A stretch of 64,000 bases of DNA from Platerodrilus igneus (lineage: Eukaryota > Arthropoda > Insecta > Coleoptera > Lycidae): the NCBI GenBank assembly GCA_036346225.1, contig JARFIW010001104.1:8086001-8150000 (forward strand). The letters run 5' to 3'. Positions 10,811 to 21,804 of this stretch are shown here, in pieces; within the stretch, counting starts at the first letter, position 1, and each line of letters opens with the position of its first letter. The notes beneath the pieces were generated by a model that worked only from the letters and a program-made list of their open reading frames with translations, ran no database searches and was not told where the DNA came from. A program made the translations under genes and the position numbers.

Positions 10811-11742
10811 ATAGTAATGACAAAAATAATAACTGTACTTAAACATGGTGATTATTATAAACAACTACAGATATTGGTTTTGCAATACTCTCAACTAATG
10901 TTAATTGTACGAAAGGATTTATTTGAAAACTATTAATATGGCAAATGTTTAAGTGTCTGGGAATCTTGGCGGCCATAGTTTCGAGATGTAAAACCCAATG
11001 ACGAAAAAATAAGTGCTCTTAAATCTGATGATTATTATAAACAACACCTGGTGTTGGTTGTAAAATATTTTCAACTAATGTTGATTGTGCGAAAGGATAA
11101 ATTGAAAAAACTATTAATTCGACAAAGGTTCAGGTGCTGGGGAACTTGGAAGCCAAAGGCTGCTTACATCCCTTCACATACCACTGAATATGGGGGAAAT
11201 AGGGTATATAACTGTAAAACAGAAAAAGGTGACCGAACTGCATCAAACAAGAAAGAGCAGCAGCTATGTTCAAAGACAACGAACATAGATACAAGAAGGA
11301 AAGTGTACAAAGCATAGTGTGGAACACAGCACATACTATCTATGAAATAGGGGCAGTAGGAAAAGCAGACAGAAAGAGATAGAAGTCTTCTGGAATGTTG
11401 TGCTTTAGATGTATGAAGATGGTAGCATGGACAGACAAAGTTAATAACAAATAGGTTGTAGAAATAGAAGAGGAATAAAGATATCTGTGTAAAATAAAAC
11501 AATAGGAGAAACAGAAGGACAGGATACGTTCTAAGGGATTTCTTGGGAATAGTACAGAATATACTACAAGCAGAGATAGGAAAAGAGAGGTAGTGGTAAA
11601 CCGAGATCAGACTTTAGCACACAGATAGTGATAGACGCAGACTGTGCAAATTTCAGGGAAATGTGTAGGTTGGTTCAGACTATGAAACAATGAGGGTACG
11701 CGTCCAACCAGTTCTAGGACTGAAGAACTTATGATGATAATG
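10811..11742 (+). repeat. RTE-A composite 3' end
   Basis: After the RT C-terminus come a tail (about 10811-10980), then at about 10990 a second start of the same tail (aatgacgaaaaaataagtgc), and from about 11215 a decayed RT C-terminus (segments like TQIV and REMCRLVQ) that ends gttctaggactgaag then atgatgataatg. The layout matches 4523-5580 in mirror image, with a deletion between the first and second modules. Confidence 0.75.
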
Positions 11743-11754
11743 ACTTGTTAATAA

Positions 11755-12906
11755 ACGCCAAGGTACATTAGTTAACAATAAGAATCCTACGTAGCGTCGT
11801 ACACACAATATCAGGACCCACCGCAGACTTTTAGAAGAAAAAATTGCGACGTTAATTAGTGAAATTTGCAATGGTCAGGGTAATAGCTTATATTTATAAA
11901 ACGACAACACTTGTTGAAAAATGACAAGGAACGTTACTTAGGGTAAAAGTCCTTCTACGTGATACCAAACAAGCTATGTCAAAAACCATCGCAGAATTTC
12001 AGAAAAAAATTTGAAGTAAATGCATTTTCAGAGATTTGCAATGGCGTGGGCAAAAACTTATATTTTTAAAACGACAACACTTATTAAACAACGACAAGGT
12101 ACGTAATCTAGAGTCAGAATCCTTCTACCTAATGCCATAAATGCGATGTCAGGAACCATCACAGAATTTGAGAACAAATTTTGAATTTTTGTGCATTTTC
12201 AGAGATTTGCAATGGCCTGGGCAAAAGCTTATATTTTTGAAACGACACTTTTTAAAAAACAACAAGGTACGTTATTTAGAGTGAGAATCCTTCTATCCAA
12301 CGCCATACATGCGATGCCAGGAACCATCACAGAATTTGAGGAAAAAAAATTGTGACGTTAATTAGTGCATTTTCAGAGACCTGCAGTGGACAAGCTAATA
12401 GCTTATATTTTTAAAACGACGACACTTGTTGAAAAATGACAAGGAACGTTACTTAGAGTAAAAATTGTTCTACGTCAAGCCAAGCAGGCGATGTCAGGAA
12501 CCATCGTAGAATTTTAGAAAAAGGAATTTGAAGTTAATGCATTTTCAGAGATTTGCAATGGGTAGGTCAAAGCCTATATTTTGAAAAGGACAACCCTTAT
12601 TAAAACAGACAAAATATGTAATTTAAGTCAAAATTCCTCTCGCAATGCTATACATGCGATGTCAGGACCCATCACAGAATTTGAGAAAAAAAATTTTGAA
12701 GTTTAGTGCATTTTCAGAGATTGGCAATGGCATGGGCAAAAGCTTAAATTTTTTAAATGACGACACTTATTAAAACAACAAAGTATGTTATTTAGAGTGA
12801 GAATCCTTCTATCCAACGCCATACATGCGATACCAGGAACCATCACAAAATTTGAAAAAAAATAGCGAAGTTAGTGCATCTTCAGAGATTTGCTATGGCC
12901 AAGGTA
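11755..12906 (+). repeat. ~170-bp satellite array with A-B-B' higher-order repeat (left part)
   Basis: The landmark tttgcaatgg and its variants recur near 11864, 12035, 12205, 12375, 12551, 12721 and 12889, a 170-171 base period. Monomers fall in three types. A has gacaaggaacgttactta (11923 and 12438), B has a gtaatYtaRagtca-type segment, and B' has gttatttagagtgagaatcc with ttctatccaacgcc. The order is B'(part)-A-B-B'-A-B-B', so a trimer of about 510-515 bases repeats. The array continues at 17184 after the mariner. Confidence 0.85.
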
Positions 12907-12960
12907 CGAGGGTGATTTGAAAAGTTCGGGAAACGAAGGGGAAAATGAAAAAATTTGTTT

Positions 12961-14017
12961 TTAAAATATAGTTTGTTTTTCAACATAATCTCCGTCAAAT
13001 TGAATACACTTCATACAGCGATGTTCCAAAGCCATTATGCCATCACGAAAGTGCGGTTCTTCAAGGCCTTCAAAATAGTCGTCGACAGCTGCTTTTACTT
13101 CTTCGTCCATGGAAAATCGTTTTCCCCCAAGGAAAACTTTTAGCACTGGAAATAGGTGGAAGCCAGAAGGAGCCAAATCAGACGAATAAGGTGGATATTG
13201 TAACAGATCATACTTCAGATCATTCAATTTTTGCATTGCTACTGCACTTGTGTGTGGACGTGCATTATCCTGATGCAAAATTATCTTTTTCTTACGCAAT
13301 GCAGATCTTTTTTCACGAACATTTTTATCCAGTTGGCCTAGAAGTTTAGGGTAATATTCACTGTTTATTGTTTGTCCGTTAAGAAGATAGTCAATTAGTA
13401 AGACACCTTTATCATCCCAAACAACTGATGCCATAACTTTTCCATCCGACTTCACGGACATTGCTTTCTTTGGTGGTGGAGAACCCCTATATCTCCATGG
13501 TTTAGATTGTTGCTTGGTTTCAGGGGTATAATACTAACCCAAGTTTCATCTGTCGTAACAAATCGTCGGACGAAATCGGTTTTATTGGAGTTAAGGCGGT
13601 CTAAACTCTGTTGGCAAATTCTCTTCCTCTGAAGGTTTTAATCAATTGTCAATATGCGCGGCACCTATCTTGTCGAAAGCGTTTTCATACCTAATTACGC
13701 ATTTAGGATATAAAATGCTCTTTCATCTGAGATACCTACATCCCTAGCAATTTCGGAGACCTTTAATCGACGATCCTGCGTAACTATATCATTATTTTTT
13801 TGACGATTTCAGGCGTGGTGACAGTTTTTGGTCGTCCGCTGTGCGGGTCTTCTAGGCTCTCACGACCACGTTTAAATTCCGTCACCCACTTGTGCACAGT
13901 TGTAAATGATGGAGCAGAGTCTCCTAATGTATGCTGCATATCTTTATGTATTGCTGTTGCTTTCCAACCCTTTTTTACAAAATATTTGATAACAGCGCGC
14001 GTTTTAGTTTTATCCAT
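12961..14017 (-). pseudogene. mariner transposase, broken
   Basis: The minus strand encodes an N-terminal helix-turn-helix region (14017-13784, MDKTKTRAVIKYF, with TVHKWVTEFKRG and GRPKT) and a C-terminal catalytic region (13461-12961, WDDKGVLLIDYL, HQDNARPHTS and YSSDLAPSGFHLF). Mariner transposases bind the terminal repeats and cut at TA sites with a DD34D triad. Here the third Asp, normally in APSDYH, is Gly, 35 residues after the HQDN Asp. The middle (13462-13783) is out of frame. It is inactive. Confidence 0.9.
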
Positions 14018-14172
14018 TTTAAAAAACTCACAAAACTAACTTTACTTCATATAGCACCAAATTAACACTACTTGACAGAATAATGTCAAATTTAAGATCT
14101 GCACCATAGGTTAGATAAGTTAGTGTAGATGTGCCATTTCCTGTTTATAAGTTGTTGGCGTCTTTGTCCGCC

Positions 14173-15103
14173 ATCTAGGCGGATAGTGTTAATACTTCCT
14201 ATGAAATTATAGGTTTGGTTTGCATCTACACTATATTTAAAGGTTAAAAACCCTGCTTTGATAGCATTGCAAATTAATTTGAAAGCTTATAGATGCAAAA
14301 ATTTATATTTCCATATTTCACTAAAATGAACTACATACATACATTAAGTATGTATATAAGTCAAATTAATAATACTGAAAATATAAATTTGTACATCATA
14401 CATGCATTTTAAGAAATGAAATAAACATTTTACCAAAATATATTATTGGCTTATTGCATATTACAGGAAGAAGAAAAACTGATTTCAGGTACTATTGACA
14501 AATTCAACAAAACAGGACATTGGCATACAAATTAAAAAATAATCATGAAAACGTAATTTTATTCTTATAAGGATTTGAAAATCTATGCCTAGTGGCATTC
14601 TTATTTCCACAACCTCTCACATAGTAGAGAACGTATCCATAGTCTACGATTCGGATAAAAATATGTAACCTATTATTCTACCATTTGTTACAAAAACTAA
14701 TAAACATGGAAATACAGTAAAGTATAAACAAACACCAAGCTTTAACTTTAAGATATCAGTTTCTCTTAACTTTCAGTTTTACAATAAATTATTTGTCCAT
14801 TCAATATCGGTATGTAGTAACAGCCATTGACGGTGAAATAAGTCCCTACAAAAACAATAGTAATGTAATCTTAAGTAAACCTAATTGTATTTTTTTTAAT
14901 CACACACCTGGATATATTCAAGAAATCGATTATTAATATCACAATCAATTTTTTGAAATGTAGCAAATCGAATTAAACAATCTTTGAATAGCGCTATGGT
15001 TAGATAAACAATAATTCTAAACGTCAAATTAATGTCAAATAAATGACAATCAATAATTGCTGTTAAAATTGTGGGCGCTATCTATTCGGATAGTGTTAAT
15101 ACT
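14173..15103. repeat. Unknown insert flanked by 24-bp near-direct repeats
   Basis: A 24-base segment ending cggatagtgttaatact occurs at 14173-14196 and 15080-15103, with two differences. The roughly 880 bases between them are AT-rich, with no coding frame, and sit inside the mariner leader region. They could be a non-coding insert with its target duplication or terminal direct repeats. The family is not recognised. Confidence 0.45.
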
Positions 15104-15159
15104 AAAATGCGCCAACAGAATCGTCTATAGAGTGCCACCACCGTGATCTTCACACTATA

Positions 15160-17091
15160 CTCCATTCCAGTTAAGAAGGTACTGAAGAAAAAGATAGGAC
15201 TGAATTTTAGCGATTCTCATTGGTGGATATATGAGCCAAGTGTACACAAGTATAAATATCCCGTATGTTTGTGTTGGTTGTTTGAACATTTTTATTATAA
15301 GACAGATTGTCAATTGGCATTTTGACATTTGCTATTGCCCTTTCATAATTTCGTTTTTGTTATTTATGTATTTTGTTATTAGTTTGCCTTTGAAATTTTG
15401 CTCGGCCTTATTAATTTGTGTTAATTTTATATTTAGTATCAAAACAGTTCTTGTCAGAGCTATAAAACACCAGTGTCTTCATAATAAGGTAAGCATGTCT
15501 CATTAAAGATAAGCATATAATACTAACAATGAATTCTATTCAGACTTTTATTTAATTATGGATCACCAACCTATTAAAAATCCGAAGGGCAAACATGTTA
15601 TGAGCGGGCAAAAGCTTATTGCCTATAATATATATTTGAAAAATTCCACAAATGCATCCAAAACGCAATCTGTGAAGCAAACTGCGTTAGAAGTGGGTTT
15701 AGGTGTTCGATCAATGTGGAATATTGTAAAAGAAATGGAAACTACTGTTACTGCCTCCTCGCGAAAGACTACAAGAGTGCGTACAACAATCTACGACGAA
15801 CTTGAAGAATTTGAAAAATGTGCGATTCGACGGCATGTACATGCATTTTACTTTAGAAATGAATTACCAAATTTAGATAAAGTATTACATGCAATAAACA
15901 ATGATGACTCTTTACCAAACTTCAGTCGCACATCACTTTATCGGGTAATGATGAAATTGGGTTTTAAATATGGAAAGCGTAGCCGAAAAACAATTTTAAT
16001 TGAAAAACCTGAAATTGTGTTGTAGCGAAAAAAATATTTAACTGCAATTAAAAAATATAGAGCTGAAAGCAAAAGAATTTATTATTATTAAAGAAGAAGA
16101 AAGAATGTGGAAATTGGATGGCAATGTCGAACAAATTGTAATAATTGTTGGATATGAAAGTACAACAGACGACGAAGATACCTCTGGGGATGATATGGAC
16201 GTAGATTAAATATAAATTTGTGATATCATTGTTTTGATATTTTGTGATGTGTTTAATTAAAAATAGCTTATATATTGTTCTATATTAATATTTTATTTAA
16301 ACTTTAACCAAACAGGTAGAAAATAAAGTTCAATAATGCTTGATATGTTTTAAAACCGTGTTTCTTGGATGTATTTATTCAAAAACCTCAATCTTGCAAA
16401 AAATATAAATAAAAATCTGTATAAACATCGATGCATTGCTTTAATTTCAATCATTGTTAACAAACTTACAACCTTTAGAAAAAATGAAACTGACAGAATT
16501 TTATTAAAGCATTCTATAACTCCAGGTGAATGTTTGTTTCTACCATAATTGTTAAGTAAAGACTAAGGGCAAATTCATAAGCACATTAAGCCACACTCAT
16601 CATAATGCTCTATCTCAATTTTGGTATTCGGAAAAATACTAAAAGTTGAGATGGAACATTGATTAAGTATGAGTGTAGCTTAAGTGTGCTTTTATGAATT
16701 TGCCCAAGTTTCGTCCGTCTTAAACTTAATGTAGTTCCAAGTCCAATTTTATCTTCTGAAATTTAATACCAAATTACAAATACTCCTTGTTATTATTTAG
16801 ACAACTATCCTAGGAGAAGGATCGAAACGTCAATAAAATCATTTTCAAAAAGCAATGTGGTCTTATTCCTTAAGAAAAACACCAAATTGCAATTACTGAA
16901 TGCAATAATACTTAAAAATTAACTAATACAGTCAGCCATTTGCATTGTTATTTTTGAAAAACTATGTCACAAAATAGTAAATATACAACCGACGCCGGCA
17001 CTTTTCAAATACAGCAACTAATAAATTTTTGATCTGTGTAAATCTGACTCGATCACAAGCGCCATCTACTACCTTCTTAACTGGAATGGAG
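15160..17091 (+). mobile_element. TA-flanked transposon, internally deleted (IS630-Tc1-mariner type)
   Basis: Perfect 22-base inverted termini begin ctccattccagttaagaagg at 15160-15181, and their complement is at 17070-17091. TA flanks both ends (15158-15159 and 17092-17093). It holds one transposase remnant (15558-16209). The rest, 16210-17069, has no coding frame. A GAAAC-containing stem-loop (atcctaggagaaggatcgaa and on, about 16807-16835) resembles one at about 57294-57320. TA duplication and the transposase suggest the Tc1/mariner superfamily; the exact family is uncertain. Confidence 0.75.
15558..16209 (+). pseudogene. Transposase remnant lacking the catalytic domain
   Basis: Residues 1-155 (15558-16025) are an intact N-terminal part with a helix-turn-helix region (QTALEVGLGVRSMWNIVKEM) and a second DNA-binding-like region (SRTSLYRVMMKLGFKYGKR). 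After a stop, the frame resumes as KRIYYY (16070s). An acidic tail, TTDDEDTSGDDMDVD, follows to 16209 in another frame. The DDE/D catalytic core expected between them is missing, so this copy could move only with help. The TA-flanked inverted termini at 15160 and 17091 fit this origin. Confidence 0.7.
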
Positions 17092-17183
17092 TATAGATAG
17101 TTGGATCCATCAATTGCATATATTTTATTCGAACTGATGCTGCCATCTGTGCTCCATTTGACGAACTTTTCAAACCACCCTCG

Positions 17184-17540
17184 TAATAGCTTATATTTTT
17201 AAAACGACGACGCCTGTTGAAAAACGACAAGGATCCTTACTTAGAGTAAGAGTCCTTCTACGTCAAGCCAAACAGGCGATGTCAGGAACAATCGCAGAGT
17301 TTCAGAAACAAGAATTTGAAGTTAATGCATTTTTAGAGATTTGCAATGGGTAGGTCAAAAGCTTATATTTTCAAAACGACAACACTTATTAAAAAACGAC
17401 AAAGTACGTAATTTAGAGTCAGAATTCTTCTACGCAATGCCACACATGCGATGCCAGGAACCATCACAGAATTTGAGAAAAAAATTGTGGAGTTAATTAG
17501 TGCATATTCAGAGATTTGCAATGGTCAGGTTAATTTTGAT
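17184..17540 (+). repeat. ~170-bp satellite array (right part)
   Basis: The array resumes right after the mariner with an A-type monomer (gacaaggatccttacttag, about 17226) and then a B-type monomer. This keeps the A-B-B' order across the insertion. It fades after gatttgcaatggtcagg at about 17530. Confidence 0.85.
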
Positions 17541-18312
17541 AAACACTTAAGAATTTTTAAATTGTTAGTAAAATATTATTGTTTTTCAAAATGTTTATGT
17601 GACGATATATATTATGGATTCTTCACCAGTTGAACGGACGCAATGGAAAATGTTAAAATGGCATCGTGTGTTAACCTTAAGATTTGTTTGTCCATGCCAC
17701 CGCACGTATAACCACACTTAACTATACCTTAGTCATTCATCATTTGTTTGTTTTTTTTTTGTAATAATGAATTTCCACGATGTTCGAGACATCATGGAAC
17801 AGTAGATATGCGTGGGATATGTTGACAACCGGATTGGAAGAATGTACGCTCCCTGTTCTATAAAGAGGTGCCGAGCTGTGATGGTGTTGGTCTGTAACGT
17901 TACTGTCTAGCTGGGATACTAGTACCGTTGCCGACGATCCCATAGCAGCATTAGTGTTGAGAAATACCTTTATGAGAATAGTAACAATTGATATATTAGA
18001 AACATGTTGTGTCTACGTTCCCAACCATTGCAGAGACTGCTTTCATGTACGTGCTAGTTGTTACGCGTTTTTTAATAATAATATCTGTTTCTAACAGTAA
18101 TCTAACCTGGAATATTCGTGAGTCTTTTGTTAAACCTTCTTCAGATACTACGATTATAATCTATTTCTAGTAAGCTTGCAAGCTATGACATAGATCAAAG
18201 GGTGTATTGCCGCTCCCATTAATATGTACTCTGCCATAAATAAAATTATTAAAGGTTTTACAGTGTGTTTAATGGTAAGTATTACAGCTCACGTAATGTA
18301 TTTTATCATCAT
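17541..18312. other. Intergenic, no gene recognised
   Basis: AT-rich sequence between the satellite and RTE-C. No coding frame or repeat is recognised. Confidence 0.5.
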
Positions 18313-19560
18313 CCTCAGGTCTTCAGTCCTGGAACTGGTTAGACACGTACACTCATTGTTTTTATTATGTGCTAACCTACACATTTCCCTGAAATTTGCA
18401 CAGTCTGCATCTTTTACTATCTGTGTGCAATACTCTGATATAGGTCTACCTCTACCTCTTTTTTCCTATCTCTGCTTGTAATACACAGATATCTTTATTT
18501 CCCTACTATTTCTATAACCTCTTTGTTATTAACATTGTCTGTCCATGCTATCATCCTCATACATCTGAAGCACGTTCCAAAAGGCTTCTACCGTTTTTCT
18601 GTCTGCTTCTCCTATTGTCCCTATTTCATAGACGTACCGTGCTGTGCTCCACACATATGCTTTCAACAATTTTGTCCTTGTTTCATGCCTGTTGTCTTCG
18701 AGCATAGCCGTTGCTGTTTCTTGTTAGATGCAGTTCGGTTCCCCTCTATTGTTTATAAATATATACTCTATATCCCTGATATTCAGCATTATGTGTAGGG
18801 AATTAAGCAGCCTGCGGCTACCAAGATCCCCCAACACTTGAACATTTGCCGAATTAATAGTTTTTTAATATATCCTTTTGCACAATCAACATTTGTTGAA
18901 AATATTTCAAAACCAACATCTGTAGTTGTTTATATTAATCATCAGATTTAAGTACAATGATCTTTTTCACATTTATCCGCGTTTCTTTTTTGGTATAGTT
19001 ACTATGTAGTTACTCTTTGGGTATCTCGATTGTCTCATACTAGCTTACAAGTTGGAAGAGACGTTCTGTTGTCCAGCGGCTTTTAGAGTTTCTGCTTACA
19101 CTTTATCTGTACCCGGGACCTTACCATTTTTCAGACCCTTTAATGCTAATTCAAACTCATCTCTAAGTATAGGATATCCCATGTCATCCCTTTCAATATC
19201 TAATTCTTGTTCTAATGTTGTTAGTTCTTTTCCTGCATATAAATTCCGCCATGTATTCACTTTCTCTACTTTTTCTATAATGACGTTTCCTCCCGCGTCC
19301 CTGTATTTTTGCTATATGGTATTATATCCGTTAAATTCATTCTAATTAATTTGTATGCTTCGTTTGTCTTACCTATTTCCATCTTAGTTTGTACCTTTTT
19401 GCACTTTTCATCGATCCATTGTTATTTAGCTTTCTTGCATTTGCGAATAATTTCCCATCTTATGGTTTGTATCTCTGCTTTCCTGTTTCATCTGATCTGT
19501 TTTTGTATTTTCGTCTTTCTTTTATTTTTCACTTTCTTCTGGTTTTTTGCAAGTTATTCA
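18313..19560 (-). mobile_element. RTE-C: composite 3' end joined to a linker/RT fragment
   Basis: On the minus strand, 19550-18970 matches the connection and N-terminal RT region of RTE-B (NGK, KVQAETL-like segments in broken frames). It is followed directly by the second tail (about 18960-18790) and the decayed RT C-terminus (about 18780-18320), ending at the same taggactgaag ... gatgatgat terminus. The RT core and first tail are deleted. It is the fourth locus with the composite terminus. The target duplication is not clear. Confidence 0.75.
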
Positions 19561-19689
19561 ACTTTTATGTATTGCTGTTCTTCCAATATACGTACTGTAG
19601 TAGGCTATAACAAACAGTTAGGCTTGTGACGATGAACGAAGGTCTGGACCGAGCTATGATTAGTTCATGTTTTTGTACAGCGGCACCGG

Positions 19690-20095
19690 CAAAGTGAGGT
19701 TTGGGGTCACGCAAGAGATTCAAGGTGATCTATTGGATGTGCCATCACAATACTTTCTGGAACATTACGTAGCGGCGGACCTTGATGTGTCTCGAGGACT
19801 TGCTCTGGTGTTTAAATAAATTTGCTGGTCTGGATCAACTTCGCCGACAACAACCAGAGGTTGGAAACATCATACGACTAAAGGACCGATATCAGGGCAT
19901 CTACTACTTGGCGATTAAGCAATAGCCTTCTGCTAAATCGAATTACCAAAATCCGTGGAAGATGTTAGTGGACCTCAAGGGTCAGATGATCGAATTTGAA
20001 GACATGAAGTTGGCCACAACCAATATAGGTTTTGGGTTTGGACTGGTGGGTGGTACTACTCCAGAAAACTGGGGTTCAAATTTTGGTGTGATTAC
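19690..20095 (+). pseudogene. Broken macro-domain gene, OARD1-like
   Basis: Reading frames on the + strand match ADP-ribose-binding macro domains of the OARD1 (O-acetyl-ADP-ribose deacetylase) type, small enzymes that remove ADP-ribose marks. Visible in order are GDLLDVPSQYFLEHYVAADL (domain start), SRGLALVFK, KFAGLDQLRRQQPEVG, RYQGIYYLAIK, SAKSNYQN and LATTNIGFGFGL (phosphate-binding loop region). A stop or frameshift after ALVFK (about 19817), a stop after the AIKQ segment (about 19923) and a shift near 20040 disrupt it. No intron is seen, so a processed or mobile-element-borne copy is possible. It lies about 600 bases before the polymerase remnant at 20690. Confidence 0.75.
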
Positions 20096-20689
20096 AATCC
20101 AAATGGTACGGCACCTGATATGAAAAGTGTTGGGTGCTACTTCTATTAACAAGAAAACCGCAGAAATGGTATCCACAGGAACTTCCAATATGCGAGTCAC
20201 AGAGTACTCTGGGATAGAACAGCTTTAAGAAGGAGACCGTGTAGCATCGCTTAGTCTAAGAATTACACATCGGAATGTAAGTGAGGCGTTTATACGTAAA
20301 AGAAGATTGATGGCCCATCGCGAGGTTACAGCTTTCGGATGAATTTTGATTGGGAGGTACAAGAGTTTTATATTTAGGAGTTATTTAGCTTACAATAGGT
20401 ACATTCGTGAATGTTATTTGCCTGGTATGTGTTACAGTAATTTAGAAGGATTGAAATGTATATAAATTTGCGGCCGTAGATATTGCAAGTCACTTTTGAT
20501 CAAACTTTGATCACGATGTTAGTTCTGAAGTTACCTTTTAATTAAAGCTTTGATAATCGTACATATGTGATATAAATAACTGGTTATATTACGTAGAAAT
20601 TATTTAATTATTTTATTAGTAACCATCTTGTAGCCAATAGCATGATATAAATCGTTTAGTGTTATATTGAGTTTTTTTTTAACCTGTAA
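20096..20689. other. No gene recognised
   Basis: Short frames continue past the macro domain to about 20290 but match nothing recognised. The rest is AT-rich. Confidence 0.45.
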
Positions 20690-21088
20690 ATTGATTTACA
20701 AAACCCCGCGGATAATAAACACAATATACCGCTTGTCAACAAAAAAGTTGTAGGGAAATTCTATGACAAATTTAATGGAGGTCTAGTATTAAAATTTGTT
20801 GGTAGTAGGGTTAAGTCCTACTGTATTGTAAGCGAGAAAGGCACGATTAAAAAGATTAAAGGGGTCTCACGAAGTGTAGTTAAGAATATTAATGTAAATA
20901 GTTTTAAGGACATTGAACATAATAATTCTGGTGCCCTTATGCATAGCATGGTGTGTATTCGAAGTCATAAACACCAACTTTATACCCAATTAATTACTAA
21001 AATTAGTTTGTCGGGCGAGGATGACAAAAGGTACATCATCCCTAATAGTACAGCAACCTACCCATGGAGGCATAAAGATATAGGTTAA
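20690..21088 (+). pseudogene. C-terminal remnant of protein-primed DNA polymerase B (Polinton/adintovirus type)
   Basis: An open frame of 132 codons without a proper start ends at taa 21086-21088. It matches the extreme C-terminus of family B polymerases of Maverick/Polinton elements and related insect viruses. The markers are NKKVVGKFYDKFNG, then KGVSRSVVK, then an IRSHKHQLYT segment, then ISLSGEDDKRYIIP followed by a TYPWRH end where TLAWGH is usual. These polymerases replicate the element DNA from a protein primer. The catalytic domains are absent, and a stop (taa 20687) precedes the frame. It is an old endogenised fragment. The nearby macro-domain pseudogene could have come with it, but nothing proves this. 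Confidence 0.75.
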
Positions 21089-21372
21089 GATTTTTTAAGT
21101 TTTTGTTTATAGTAGCATGTAAGTTAGTTTTAAGACATACCCACCATCCCCATCCTTAATAATCCCTTCGTTCCTGGCGACATGTGTTTACCTCCACGCG
21201 GTGTCGCTAGACGGTAAAATATATTGTTAGATTAACACAATATGTCTTATTGACCGAAAACACGTTTCCTCCCTTTTTAAACAACACAATAATGTGTGCT
21301 TAATTTCTTTGTGTTAATACCTCTAAGTGTTTGGTTAAAGGATTCTAGATGTTATAATGGAAAGGTGATTAT

Positions 21373-21804
21373 AAATCGCTGCAGGTAAAAAAATTCTTAA
21401 AATGAGGGTAGCTCCTGGGGGATGATGCAATCTGAAAAATTCCTAGAAATTCAGGTAGCTGAAAAAAATCTGATATTAATTGATACCTAACAAGGTACAT
21501 TTATCTCGTGAGTGGAAATGTGGAGAAAGATTTATCTCGCAGAGGGTATGTGTGTAAAACAGAAGGGGTGGTCCTATTTTAAATCTGTTTACAGATTCGG
21601 ATTCTGCGTAAAATTCTAGACTAATTTGATGTGTTGCGTGGCTAAAACAATTTATAACGAATTGTCAGAAATCGCTACCAGTAAAAAATCTTAAAATGAG
21701 GGTAGCTCCCTAGGGGATGATGCTATCTAAGAAAATCCTAGAAAATCAGATAGCTGAGAAGAATCTAATATTAATTGATACCAAAATAAGATATATTTAT
21801 CTCG
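21373..21804 (+). repeat. Pair of ~136-bp direct repeats, unidentified
   Basis: 21373-21508 and 21669-21804 share aaatcgct, then cttaaaatgagggtagctcc, ggggatgatg, the atattaattgatacc segment and a ttatctcg end, with many point differences. A fainter echo (gatttatctcg) sits at 21528. They do not code and match no family I recognise. Confidence 0.6.

Larger units (their letters stand above)
3329..11742 (+). mobile_element. RTE-A: RTE-type LINE split by RTE-B
   Basis: Reading across the interruption at 4523-8834, the order is 5' leader (3329 on), endonuclease (3593-4512), linker and reverse transcriptase (8835-10810), and composite 3' end (10811-11742): about 4.1 kb, full length. Probable imperfect TSDs are acttgttgacaa (3317-3328) and acttgttaataa (11743-11754). 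The two halves join precisely at the RTE-B target duplication, which shows they were one element. The coding parts carry stops and frameshifts. The right end abuts the satellite array. Confidence 0.8.
12907..17183 (-). mobile_element. mariner element with nested insertions
   Basis: Inverted termini starting cgagggtg and sharing tttgaaaagttcg lie at 12907-12928 and 17162-17183 with one mismatch in 22. Both are flanked by TA (12905-12906, 17184-17185). Removing the element restores an unbroken satellite sequence (caaggtaatagcttat), which proves the insertion site. A mariner is usually about 1.3 kb; the extra length is a TA-flanked transposon at 15160-17091 and another insert around 14173-15103, both placed between the transposase start and the right terminus. 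Confidence 0.9.
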
